From positions 124,001 to 188,000 of the forward strand of contig NZ_WIXI01000042.1 in the NCBI RefSeq assembly GCF_009617585.1: a stretch of DNA of 64,000 bases, read 5' to 3'. Shown one piece after another: positions 17,659-25,539 of the stretch. This DNA comes from Endobacterium cereale. Its GTDB lineage: Bacteria > Pseudomonadota > Alphaproteobacteria > Rhizobiales > Rhizobiaceae. Below the pieces are notes generated by a model that did no database searches, had not been told where the DNA came from, and saw only the letters and a list, made by a program, of their open reading frames with translations. How positions within the stretch are numbered: position 1 is the stretch's first letter; every line of letters starts with the position of its first letter. Position numbers and translations under genes: made by a program.

Positions 17659-18582
17659 ATGACGGGCACGGGGTTCATGACCGGCCTCCGGTTTCTCGTG
17701 CTCGGCGCTGCCGCCGGCGGCGGACTGCCGCAATGGAACTGCAATTGTTCCAATTGCGCCGCCGCCCGCGATCCGTCTTCAGGACTTGCCGCCCAGACGC
17801 AGTCTTCGCTTGCCGTCAGCATTGATGGTGAGAACTGGGCGATCTTCAACGCCTCACCCGACATTCGCCAGCAAATCCAGCAGACGCCGCAGCTTCATCC
17901 GAAAGCACTACGCCACAGCCCGATCAGGAGCGTCATCATAACCAATGCCGATGTCGATCATATCGGTGGGCTTCTGACGATCCGTGAAAAGCAGGCCTTC
18001 GATCTTTTCTCGACCTCGGCGATCGGCGCCGTCATCGACGCCAATCCGGTGTTCCGGGTGCTCGATCGGGCCTTTGTCAAGCGCCACGCGATCCGTCTGG
18101 ATGAGGATTTCTCGCCGCTTGAAGGGCTTGAAGCTCGCATTTTTGCCGTACCTGGAAAGGTCGCGCTTTTCCTGGAAGAGGGCGAGCCGGAACTGGGGCT
18201 TGAGGGTGAGCAGACAATCGGCATCGAGTTCATTGCCGCAGGAAAGCGCGCCTATTACATTCCAGGTTGTGCAACATTGCCGGACTGGCTTTGCGAGCGC
18301 ATACGCGGTGCGGATCTGGTCTTCTTCGATGGCACGGTCTTCACCGATGATGAGATGATCCGCGTTGGCACCGGCATCAAGACCGGCGAGAGAATGGGTC
18401 ACATGCCCATTACGGGCGACGGCGGCAGCCTTGAGGCGCTGTCGAAGCTCGACATAGGCCGGATGGTCTATGTGCATATCAACAATACGAACCCGATCTG
18501 GCGCAATGGCGCGGAACGGGATGCCGTCAACGCCGCCGGTTTCGAGGTCGGACATGACGGGATGGAGATCGACCTTGACTGA
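17659..18582 (+). CDS. pqqB: PqqB, metallo-beta-lactamase-fold protein of PQQ biosynthesis
   Basis: A 307-aa protein of the metallo-beta-lactamase superfamily, reported to hydroxylate a tyrosine-derived intermediate of PQQ. The family signature LGAAAGGGLPQWNCNCSNC (about residues 15-33), with its Cys-rich PqqB-specific element, and the metal motif NADVDHIGGL are intact, as are YVHINNTNPI and GHDGMEIDL near the C-terminus. The N-terminus is about 6 residues longer than in most PqqB. An internal ATG at 17677 would give the usual start, but 17659 sits directly behind pqqA. Confidence 0.96.
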   Translation: MTGTGFMTGLRFLVLGAAAGGGLPQWNCNCSNCAAARDPSSGLAAQTQSSLAVSIDGENWAIFNASPDIRQQIQQTPQLHPKALRHSPIRSVIITNADVDHIGGLLTIREKQAFDLFSTSAIGAVIDANPVFRVLDRAFVKRHAIRLDEDFSPLEGLEARIFAVPGKVALFLEEGEPELGLEGEQTIGIEFIAAGKRAYYIPGCATLPDWLCERIRGADLVFFDGTVFTDDEMIRVGTGIKTGERMGHMPITGDGGSLEALSKLDIGRMVYVHINNTNPIWRNGAERDAVNAAGFEVGHDGMEIDLD

Positions 18583-19369
18583 AGTACGGAACAGAAACGA
18601 TTTCGAAGCCCGGCTGCGCGCCATCGGCGACGCCCGCTATCATGACAAGCATCCCTTCCATGGCATGCTGCATGGCGGTCAGTGCACGATCACGCAGGTT
18701 CGCGCCTGGGTCATCAACCGCTTCTATTACCAGAGCCGTATACCGCTCAAGGATGCAGCCTTCATGTCGCGTTGCGAAGATGCCGCAATCCGCCGCGCAT
18801 GGCGAAAGCGCATCGAGGACCATGATGGCGGCCGCGAGGAAGGCGGCGGCATTCGTCGCTGGCTGAAGCTGGCCGAAGCAGTCGGCCTTGATCCCGACTA
18901 TGTTGCCTCCAATCGCGGCGTTCTGGCGGGCACGCGCTTTGCCTGCGATGCCTATGTGCGTTTCGTGCGCGACATGCCGATGCTGGACGCCGTCGCCGCC
19001 TCACTGACAGAACTCTTTGCGCCGACCATTCACAAGAACCGCATTGCCGGCCTGATCGAACACTATGCCTTCGCCAATGAAGAGGCGCTTTCCTATTTCC
19101 GCAAACGCCTCGATGAGGCGCCGGTGGATGTCGCCTTCGGCCTCAACTACGTTCTGGATCATGCCGACACGAAGGAAAAACAGGATGCCGCCGCCGCCGC
19201 TCTGACCTTCAAGACCGATGTCTTGTGGGCGCAGCTTGATGCGTTGCATCATGCCTATGTTTCCCCTGCCCTTCTTCCGCCCGGCGGCTGGGATGGCAAG
19301 GAAGGCGTGATCGGCGATCTCGATCAGCCGGCGCTGAAGCAGGACATCAAGGGAGTTGCAGTTTCATGA
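18575..19369 (+). CDS. pqqC: PqqC, pyrroloquinoline-quinone synthase
   Basis: Cofactor-free oxidase (264 aa) that catalyses the last ring closure and eight-electron oxidation to PQQ. The all-helical TENA/THI-4-like fold is recognisable from RNRNDFEARLRAIGDARYHD, the HPFHGMLHGGQC segment, RFYYQSRIPLKDAAF, the EDHDG motif and HYAFANEEALSYFRKRL. The start is a TTG at 18575 that overlaps the pqqB stop by 8 bp and follows GGGATGGAGA. An upstream ATG at 18470 would add residues with no family similarity. Confidence 0.96.
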   Translation: MTEVRNRNDFEARLRAIGDARYHDKHPFHGMLHGGQCTITQVRAWVINRFYYQSRIPLKDAAFMSRCEDAAIRRAWRKRIEDHDGGREEGGGIRRWLKLAEAVGLDPDYVASNRGVLAGTRFACDAYVRFVRDMPMLDAVAASLTELFAPTIHKNRIAGLIEHYAFANEEALSYFRKRLDEAPVDVAFGLNYVLDHADTKEKQDAAAAALTFKTDVLWAQLDALHHAYVSPALLPPGGWDGKEGVIGDLDQPALKQDIKGVAVS

Positions 19370-19665
19370 GCGAGCCTTCCGCCGTCACCGTAACGTCTCA
19401 GACCATTGCCAAACTTGCCCGCGGCGTGCGGCTGCGGGAAGATCCTGTTCGTGGCCAGACCGTCCTTCTGGCGCCGGAGCGGGCGCTGGCGCTCGATGAG
19501 ATTGCTGTCATGATCGTCAACGCACTGGATGGTGAACGCACTCTGGACGCCATTGCCGCGGAGTTTTCGGTCAGGTTCGAAGCGCCGAAGGATCAGATCC
19601 TGTCCGACATGATCGCCTTCGTCGACGAGTTTTCCAAACGCAGGATGCTGGAGCTTAAGTCGTGA
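19366..19665 (+). CDS. pqqD: PqqD, peptide chaperone (RRE domain)
   Basis: A 99-aa RiPP-recognition-element protein that binds PqqA and presents it to the radical-SAM enzyme PqqE. Features: KLARGVRLREDPVRGQTVLLAPERA and the conserved LDEIAVMIVNALDGERTLDAIAAEFS segment with the winged-helix pattern. ATG 19366 overlaps the pqqC stop by 4 bp, and its own stop overlaps the pqqE GTG by 4 bp. The length is typical, and this copy is separate, not fused to PqqC as in Methylobacterium. Confidence 0.95.
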   Translation: MSEPSAVTVTSQTIAKLARGVRLREDPVRGQTVLLAPERALALDEIAVMIVNALDGERTLDAIAAEFSVRFEAPKDQILSDMIAFVDEFSKRRMLELKS

Positions 19666-20807
19666 ACGAGCATGTCAGCATTGCGCGCACGAGCGAATGG
19701 AACGGGGGACGTGTTCGTATCCCCGCGCCGATCGCCCTGCTTGCCGAATTGACGCATCGCTGTCCGCTTGCCTGCCCCTATTGCTCGAACCCTCTGGAAC
19801 TGGATGGCGTAAAATCAGAGCTCACCACAGAAGAATGGATTTCCGTGTTCCAGCAGGCGGCGGCCCTTGGCGTGTTGCACCTTCACCTTTCCGGCGGCGA
19901 GCCGGCCGCGCGGCGCGATCTGGTCGAACTGACGATCGCTGCCGCAAAGGCCGGGCTCTATACCAACCTGATAACCTCGGGCATCGGCCTCACCGAAAAA
20001 CGCATCGCGGAATTGTCGGATGCCGGCCTCGATCATCTGCAACTTTCCATCCAGGGATCGACACCTGCGCTGGCTGACAAGGTGGGTGGATACAAGGGCG
20101 GATATGCCCGCAAGATCGCCGTTGCCGAATGGACCCATGCGGCGGGCATTCCGCTCACGGTCAATGCCGTCTGCCACAAGCAGAACATGGACCAGATCGG
20201 CGACATGCTGGATCTGGCGGTCACGCTCGATGCACGGCGCATCGAGATCGCCACCGTACAGTTCCATGGCTGGGCCGAAAGAAACCGCAAGGCGCTGATG
20301 CCGACGAAAGAGCAGGTTCTGCGCACCAATACTTTTGTCGACGAAGCCCGCAAGCGGCTCGAAGGCATCATCGTTATCGATTATGTTCCGGCCGACCATC
20401 ATTCAACCTACCCGAAAGCCTGTATGGGCGGCTGGGGGCGCACCGGTATCAACGTTACGCCATCCGGCAAGGTTTTGCCGTGCCATGCGGCAGAGAGTAT
20501 CCCGTCCCTAAACTTCCAGACGATACGGGACATGTCGCTTGAAGACATCTGGTACGATAGCGACGCATTCAACGCCTATCGCGGCGACAGCTGGATGCCG
20601 GACCTTTGCCGCAGCTGTGACCGCAAGGCAATCGATATGGGTGGCTGCCGCTGTCAGGCCATGGCGCTGGCCGGTGACGCATCGGCGACGGATCCGGTCT
20701 GCATACGTTCTCCGATGCGGCAGCTTCTCGTTGAGCAGGCGGACGCAGACAGCCGCGCCGAACCACCCGAGTTCGTCTATCGTGGCAGATCGATTGAAGC
20801 AGATTAG
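19662..20807 (+). CDS. pqqE: PqqE, radical SAM Glu-Tyr crosslinking enzyme
   Basis: A 381-aa radical S-adenosylmethionine enzyme that forms the carbon-carbon bond between Glu16 and Tyr20 of PqqA. The [4Fe-4S] motif C-x3-C-x2-C is at Cys34, Cys38 and Cys41 (HRCPLACPYCSNP). A SPASM auxiliary-cluster domain follows at the C-terminus, with CMGGWGRTGINVTPSGKVLPC, LCRSCDRKAIDMGGCRCQ and a final DPVC. The GTG start at 19662 overlaps the pqqD stop by 4 bp. This completes pqqABCDE. No pqqF/G protease is present, as is common when a housekeeping protease substitutes. Confidence 0.96.
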   Translation: MNEHVSIARTSEWNGGRVRIPAPIALLAELTHRCPLACPYCSNPLELDGVKSELTTEEWISVFQQAAALGVLHLHLSGGEPAARRDLVELTIAAAKAGLYTNLITSGIGLTEKRIAELSDAGLDHLQLSIQGSTPALADKVGGYKGGYARKIAVAEWTHAAGIPLTVNAVCHKQNMDQIGDMLDLAVTLDARRIEIATVQFHGWAERNRKALMPTKEQVLRTNTFVDEARKRLEGIIVIDYVPADHHSTYPKACMGGWGRTGINVTPSGKVLPCHAAESIPSLNFQTIRDMSLEDIWYDSDAFNAYRGDSWMPDLCRSCDRKAIDMGGCRCQAMALAGDASATDPVCIRSPMRQLLVEQADADSRAEPPEFVYRGRSIEAD

Positions 20808-21185
20808 GGGAACGTGAAGCGAACCTCCGCTTGACGGATCTGACAAACCGGCCTGCGGGCCCGTTGCAACCGCGCTTCAAACGCACCAAGGATAGCCGGC
20901 ATGCTTTCCCGGTCGCGCGAGACATCATCGATCGGTTATCCGCACTCGTCATCGACTGGGATACCGGCAAGAGAATCACCTTGATATCAGGGACAGCGTT
21001 CGACTGCGTCAACAATCGGCGCGGTATTCACGTACTACCTCCGTTATTTCGCCGACGTTTACTGTCGTAGCCGCCAGTCGTCTGTCAGACGTTATTGCGG
21101 CAACTGTTCGAAACAGTGGTAAACGACTTGAGATTCCCGAAAATTATTGGCCATATGAAATGACGATCATGCGTGGAGGAGCGCC
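20808..21185. other. intergenic region between pqqE and the histidine kinase, with two palindromes
   Basis: About 378 bp with no credible gene. It contains a palindrome with arms GTCTG/CAGAC (21080-21090) and another with arms ACTGTT/AACAGT around CGA (21103-21117). Both lie 70-105 bp upstream of the kinase start and are plausible operators or the -35 neighbourhood of its promoter. GGAGGA precedes the kinase ATG. Confidence 0.5.
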
Positions 21186-22574
21186 ATGAGTCTCAGGCAC
21201 CAGATCATCGCGCTGACGGTGATACCGCTCATCGTCGCCATCCTGACGGTGACGACGTTCATTACCCTGCAATCCGCCAATCTGATCGGCAGCAGTATCG
21301 GCACCTTCGAGCGAAACATGCTCAAGGCCAAGGAAACCGAACTGCTGAACATGACCAACCTTGCGCTGTCGGCCATCCAGGGCATCTATCAGGCCGCAGG
21401 CCCGGATGACGAGGCGGCCAAGGAAAAGGTTCGCGAGATCCTGACATCGCTCGATTACGGGCAGGATGGCTATTTCTTCGCCTATGATTATGACGGCAAC
21501 AATATCGTCCATCCGCGGCAGACCTATCGGCCCGGCCGCAACTGGCTGGACCTCACCGATCCCGACGGCGATCACGTCATCGCCAACCTGATCGGCAAGG
21601 CGAAGGCCGGCGGTGGCCTGCATCAGTACAAGTGGCAAAAACCCTCGTCTGGCGAAATGGCCGACAAGCTCTCCTTTGCCGTCGGCCTCGACAAATGGAA
21701 GTGGATGCTGGGAACAGGCGTCTATCTCGATGACGTCTTTCTGCAGACCGCAGCCGCGAAAGCCGATCTGCGCGCCAATATCCGCCGAACATTCACCATC
21801 GTGGCGCTGACGGCACTGCCCTCGGTGCTTCTCGTGTTTGCGGCCTGCATTCTGGTGACGCTGCGCGAGCGGCGGATGGCGGACGGAAAGCTGAAGGAAC
21901 TGACCAAACGCATCATCGGCGCGCAGGAACAGGAACGCGCCCGGCTTGCCCGCGAACTGCATGACGGTATCTCGCAAAACCTTGTCGGCGTGCGCTACGC
22001 CATCGATCTCGCCAGCCGCAAGGTGAAAAGCGGAGCCAACGACGCGGCGCAGGCCATCGGCAAGGGCGCCGACGCCTTGAACGGTGCGATCAAGGAAGTC
22101 CGTCGCCTTTCACACGATCTACGCCCCAGAGCATTGGACGATCTCGGGCTTTCAGCGGCATTGCAGGCATTGCTATCGGAATTTTTCGAGAGAACGGGCA
22201 TCGCCATGTCGCTCGATGCCGCGCCTTTTCGCGATACGCTGAAGCCGGAAGCGGCGACAGCGCTTTACCGTGTGGCGCAGGAGGCTCTGCACAATATCGA
22301 AAAACATTCCGGTGCGACGCGCGGCGACATCAAGGTCTGGACAGTTACCGGCCGTGTGCGGATGACAGTGTCCGATAACGGCGGCGGTTTCGAAAAAAGT
22401 GCGAAACGCAATGCCAGCAGCGAAGGCGGGCTCGGCATCCGCAACATGCAGGAGCGCATGGCCCATTTCGGCGGCGTACTGCTGATCCGCTCCGCGGAAG
22501 ACGGCACGACGCTGACGGCGATGTTGCCACGATCGGCCTCGCTCGCCGCCATCAAGACAAAGGATGCGGCATGA
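21186..22574 (+). CDS. sensor histidine kinase with single Cache domain (NarX/UhpB-type core)
   Basis: A membrane sensor of 462 aa. TM1 is at about residues 8-30, a periplasmic sCache_2 domain at about 35-185 (DYGQDGYFFAYDYDGNNIVHP, WKWMLGTGVYLDDV), TM2 at about 200-222, a short linker, then a HisKA_3 dimerisation box with phospho-acceptor His259 (ARELHDGISQNLVG). A HATPase domain ends with GGGFEKS and GGLGIRNMQERM. Cache domains bind small carboxylates or amino acids directly. It overlaps the response regulator gene by 4 bp, and a TRAP transporter follows. It therefore probably senses the TRAP substrate. Confidence 0.94.
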   Translation: MSLRHQIIALTVIPLIVAILTVTTFITLQSANLIGSSIGTFERNMLKAKETELLNMTNLALSAIQGIYQAAGPDDEAAKEKVREILTSLDYGQDGYFFAYDYDGNNIVHPRQTYRPGRNWLDLTDPDGDHVIANLIGKAKAGGGLHQYKWQKPSSGEMADKLSFAVGLDKWKWMLGTGVYLDDVFLQTAAAKADLRANIRRTFTIVALTALPSVLLVFAACILVTLRERRMADGKLKELTKRIIGAQEQERARLARELHDGISQNLVGVRYAIDLASRKVKSGANDAAQAIGKGADALNGAIKEVRRLSHDLRPRALDDLGLSAALQALLSEFFERTGIAMSLDAAPFRDTLKPEAATALYRVAQEALHNIEKHSGATRGDIKVWTVTGRVRMTVSDNGGGFEKSAKRNASSEGGLGIRNMQERMAHFGGVLLIRSAEDGTTLTAMLPRSASLAAIKTKDAA

Positions 22575-23221
22575 CCATCCGCGTGCTTCTCATCGACAAT
22601 CACCCGCTCGTTCTGGAAGGACTGGAGGCGCTGCTTCGAACCTTCGACCATATAGAAGTCGTCGGCACGGCAGCCACCGCACGAGTGGGACTGGAACGGG
22701 CTGTGCAGACCCGACCCGATGTCGTGCTGATGGATATCAACATGCCGCAGATGAGCGGGATCGAGGCGATCGAGCTTTTTCGGGAAAACCTGCCGCAGAC
22801 AAAAATCCTGATGCTGTCCATGCATGACAGCAAGGAATACATCTCCACCTCGGTTCTTCATGGCGCGTCCGGTTATATCCTGAAGGACGTTTCCACCGAC
22901 GAGATCATTTCGGCCATCGAGGCGGTCGCGGCCGGAGGCACCTATTTTTCATCGGGCGTATCCGCCGCGCTTCTCGATAAAAAGGACAATGCCGCATCGT
23001 CACTGCTGACAACGCGCGAGCACGATGTCCTGTTGTTGATCGCCAGCGGCCGCAGCAACCGCGACATCGCGCAGGCACTGGCGATCTCCGAAGCGACGGC
23101 CGAGACGCATCGCAAGAAGGTCAAGAAAAAGCTCGGCATCACAACGACGGCCGGGCTTGTCCGTTTCGCGATCGACAACGGTCTGGCGGCGCAAGAAGCG
23201 GACATACCCACTACTGGGTAG
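22571..23221 (+). CDS. NarL/FixJ-family response regulator
   Basis: A 216-aa two-domain regulator: a receiver domain (residues 1-120) with phospho-acceptor Asp55 (VVLMDINMPQMSG) and conserved Lys near 105, then a LuxR-type helix-turn-helix (about 145-205, TTREHDVLLLIASGRSNRDIAQALAISEATAETHRKKVKKKL). Phosphorylated by the overlapping kinase gene's product, it most likely activates the TRAP operon 105 bp downstream. Its last codons coincide with a NarL-like inverted repeat. Confidence 0.95.
   Translation: MTIRVLLIDNHPLVLEGLEALLRTFDHIEVVGTAATARVGLERAVQTRPDVVLMDINMPQMSGIEAIELFRENLPQTKILMLSMHDSKEYISTSVLHGASGYILKDVSTDEIISAIEAVAAGGTYFSSGVSAALLDKKDNAASSLLTTREHDVLLLIASGRSNRDIAQALAISEATAETHRKKVKKKLGITTTAGLVRFAIDNGLAAQEADIPTTG
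23205..23220. promoter_or_regulatory. 7-2-7 inverted repeat (NarL-type box) upstream of the TRAP operon
   Basis: TACCCAC-TA-CTGGGTA (23205-23220) is an inverted pair of heptamers separated by 2 bp. The spacing is that of NarL dimer sites (TACYYMT heptamers), and 5 of the first heptamer positions fit that consensus well. It lies about 105 bp before the TRAP start, overlapping the end of the regulator gene. A second stem with arms CGCCACG/CGTGGCG lies at 23236-23262. I propose the regulator binds the first element to activate the TRAP genes. Confidence 0.5.
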
Positions 23222-23325
23222 GGATGGTAATTTAGCGCCACGGCATTCTTGTCGGCGTGGCGAGGCGGCGATAGCAATTGCTGGATGGCAGGCCTTCGGT
23301 CCGGCTGTCACGGGGAGGAGAAAAC

Positions 23326-23874
23326 ATGACCGCATTCCTGAGCGTGTCGCGTGCGATAGACGCGATGAATACCCTATTGGGCAAAGCCGTTTCCTGGCTG
23401 CTTCTGGCCGCCGTGCTGATCAGTGCCATCAATGCGGTCACTCGCAAGCTTTTCAATCTCAGCTCGAATGCCTGGCTCGAGGCGCAATGGTACCTGTTTT
23501 CGGCAGCCTTTCTGCTGGCTGCCGCCTGGACCCTGCTCAGCAGCGAACATGTGAAGGTCGATCTGGTTTACGGCCAGCTGTCGCGCCGCACGCAGCTGTG
23601 GATCGAGGTTCTCGGCACGATCTTCTTCCTGCTGCCATTCTGCCTGATCACCATCTACCTGTCCTGGCCGATCGTCCTGTCCAAATTCCAGAGCGGCGAA
23701 GTCTCCAACAACACGGGCGGCCTCGTGCTGTGGCCTGTCTGGGCAATGATCCCGTTGGGCTTCGGTTTTCTGGCGCTTCAGGGCGTATCGGAACTGATCA
23801 AGCGTATCGCCATCCTTCGCGGCGCCATACCCGATGCGGTGGCGCTTGCCGACGCCGAAGCAAAAACGCTTTAA
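23326..23874 (+). CDS. TRAP transporter small permease (DctQ family)
   Basis: A 182-aa inner-membrane subunit with four helices (for example AVSWLLLAAVLISAINAVTRKLF and YLFSAAFLLAAAWTLL). It has the DctQ hallmarks WLEAQWYLFSAAFLLAA and EHVKVDLVYGQLSRR. ATG 23326 follows GGGGAGGAGAAAAC, an excellent ribosome-binding site. A longer frame upstream lacks family similarity. It pairs with the large subunit encoded 20 bp downstream. Confidence 0.94.
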   Translation: MTAFLSVSRAIDAMNTLLGKAVSWLLLAAVLISAINAVTRKLFNLSSNAWLEAQWYLFSAAFLLAAAWTLLSSEHVKVDLVYGQLSRRTQLWIEVLGTIFFLLPFCLITIYLSWPIVLSKFQSGEVSNNTGGLVLWPVWAMIPLGFGFLALQGVSELIKRIAILRGAIPDAVALADAEAKTL

Positions 23875-23894
23875 ACCCAGCAGGATACGTTCAC

Positions 23895-25484
23895 ATGTTT
23901 GCATTTTTCGCGGAAAATCTCGCGCCGATCATGTTCCTGTCGCTGATCGTCGTCTTGCTGCTCGGTTATCCCGTCGCCTTCGCGCTGGCCTTTGTCGGCT
24001 TCGTGTTCGGTTTTATCGGCATCGAGATGGGGCTTTTGCCCATCAACCTGTTCGGCGCCATCCCCGACCGCATTTTCGGGCAGATGTCCAACGAGACGCT
24101 GCTCGCCATCCCCTTCTTCACCTTCATGGGCCTGATCCTTGAACGAAGCGGCATGGCCGAGGCCCTGCTCGACACGATCGGGCAATTGTTCGGCCCGATC
24201 CGCGGCGGTCTTGCCTTTGCCGTCATTTTCGTGGGCGCCATTCTGGCCGCGACCACCGGTGTCGTTGCCGCATCCGTCATTTCGATGGGCCTGATTTCGC
24301 TGCCGATCATGCTGCGTTACGGCTATGATCGCCGTGTTGCAGCCGGCACGATTGCCGCATCCGGCACGCTGGCGCAGATCATCCCGCCGAGCCTTGTGCT
24401 GATCATTCTCGCAGACCAGCTCGGCCGCTCGGTCGGCGACATGTACAAGGGCGCGCTGGTGCCCGGCCTGCTGCTCGTTGCAGCCTATTCCGGTTACATC
24501 ATATTGATGTCGTTCCTGCAGCCTGCCAGCGTTCCGGCTCTGCCGCCGCAGGCTCGTACGCTGCGTGGCTGGAAACTGTTCGGCAGGGTGATCACCTCAC
24601 TGGTGCCGCCGCTTGTGCTGATCTTCCTCGTTCTCGGCACGATCTTCATCGGCGTGGCGACGCCGACCGAAGGTGGTGCGATGGGTGCCGTCGGCGCGCT
24701 CGCACTTGCCGCCATGAACCGCAAGCTCAATCTGGCGATGATCCAGTCGGCGCTTTATGCCACGGTAAAACTGTCATCCTTCGTGATCTTCATCCTGCTC
24801 GGCGCGCGCGTCTTTTCGCTGACCTTTTATGGCGTCAACGGCCATGTCTGGGTCGAGCACCTGATGACCTCCATTCCGGGCGGCGAGATCGGCTTCCTGA
24901 TCGTCGCCAACCTTCTGGTGTTTTTTCTGGCCTTCTTCCTCGATTATTTCGAGCTGGCCTTCATCATCATCCCGCTGCTGGCACCGGTCGCCGATGCTCT
25001 CGGCATCGACCTGATCTGGTTCGGCGTGATGCTTGCCATCAACATGCAGACCTCGTTCATGCATCCGCCCTTCGGTTTCTCGCTGTTCTATCTGCGATCC
25101 GTGGCGCCGACGCGGGCCTACAAGGACCGAATAACCGGGGCGACGATCCAGCCCGTCACCTCCGGGCAGATCTATATGGGTTCCCTGCCCTACCTCGCCA
25201 TCCAGCTGGTCATGGTGGCTGTTGTCATCACCTTCCCCGGCCTCGTGACGCACTACAAATCCGGCAGCGTCGCAGTCGATCCGTCGACCATCCAGCTCAA
25301 CGTGCCGATGCCCGGTGCGGGTGGGGAAAACCCGTTCGGCACCCCGACCCAGCCGTTCGGCGCACCGGAACAGTCTTCGGGCGATCCGGCACCACCATCC
25401 TTCGGCAGCCCTGCACCGGATTTCGGCTCGCCGACGCCGAGTTTCGGCTCACCATCGGAAACACCTGCACAACAGAACCCATGA
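23895..25484 (+). CDS. TRAP transporter large permease (DctM family) with FG-rich tail
   Basis: The sodium-coupled translocation subunit, 529 aa with about 12-13 membrane helices. Landmarks include YPVAFALAFVGFVFGFIG, the hairpin GRSVGDMYKGALVPGLLL, VATPTEGGAMGAVGAL and the C-terminal INMQTSFMHPPFGFSLFYL. This is about 60 residues longer than the usual large subunit of the TakP-associated class. The extra tail from about residue 470 is Pro/Gly/Ser-rich with five F-G-[TAS]-P units. ATG 23895 is chosen because it starts the first membrane helix. The open frame further upstream overlaps DctQ. Confidence 0.93.
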   Translation: MFAFFAENLAPIMFLSLIVVLLLGYPVAFALAFVGFVFGFIGIEMGLLPINLFGAIPDRIFGQMSNETLLAIPFFTFMGLILERSGMAEALLDTIGQLFGPIRGGLAFAVIFVGAILAATTGVVAASVISMGLISLPIMLRYGYDRRVAAGTIAASGTLAQIIPPSLVLIILADQLGRSVGDMYKGALVPGLLLVAAYSGYIILMSFLQPASVPALPPQARTLRGWKLFGRVITSLVPPLVLIFLVLGTIFIGVATPTEGGAMGAVGALALAAMNRKLNLAMIQSALYATVKLSSFVIFILLGARVFSLTFYGVNGHVWVEHLMTSIPGGEIGFLIVANLLVFFLAFFLDYFELAFIIIPLLAPVADALGIDLIWFGVMLAINMQTSFMHPPFGFSLFYLRSVAPTRAYKDRITGATIQPVTSGQIYMGSLPYLAIQLVMVAVVITFPGLVTHYKSGSVAVDPSTIQLNVPMPGAGGENPFGTPTQPFGAPEQSSGDPAPPSFGSPAPDFGSPTPSFGSPSETPAQQNP

Positions 25485-25539
25485 TCTTCGGCCGCATTAC
25501 ACACGGCAGCCACATATCAACCTTGAGGAGGAGGACACC

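Noticed and set aside
20831-21070. Plus-strand frame of 79 codons after pqqE
   Set aside because: Arg-rich with no ribosome-binding site or family likeness; treated as intergenic.
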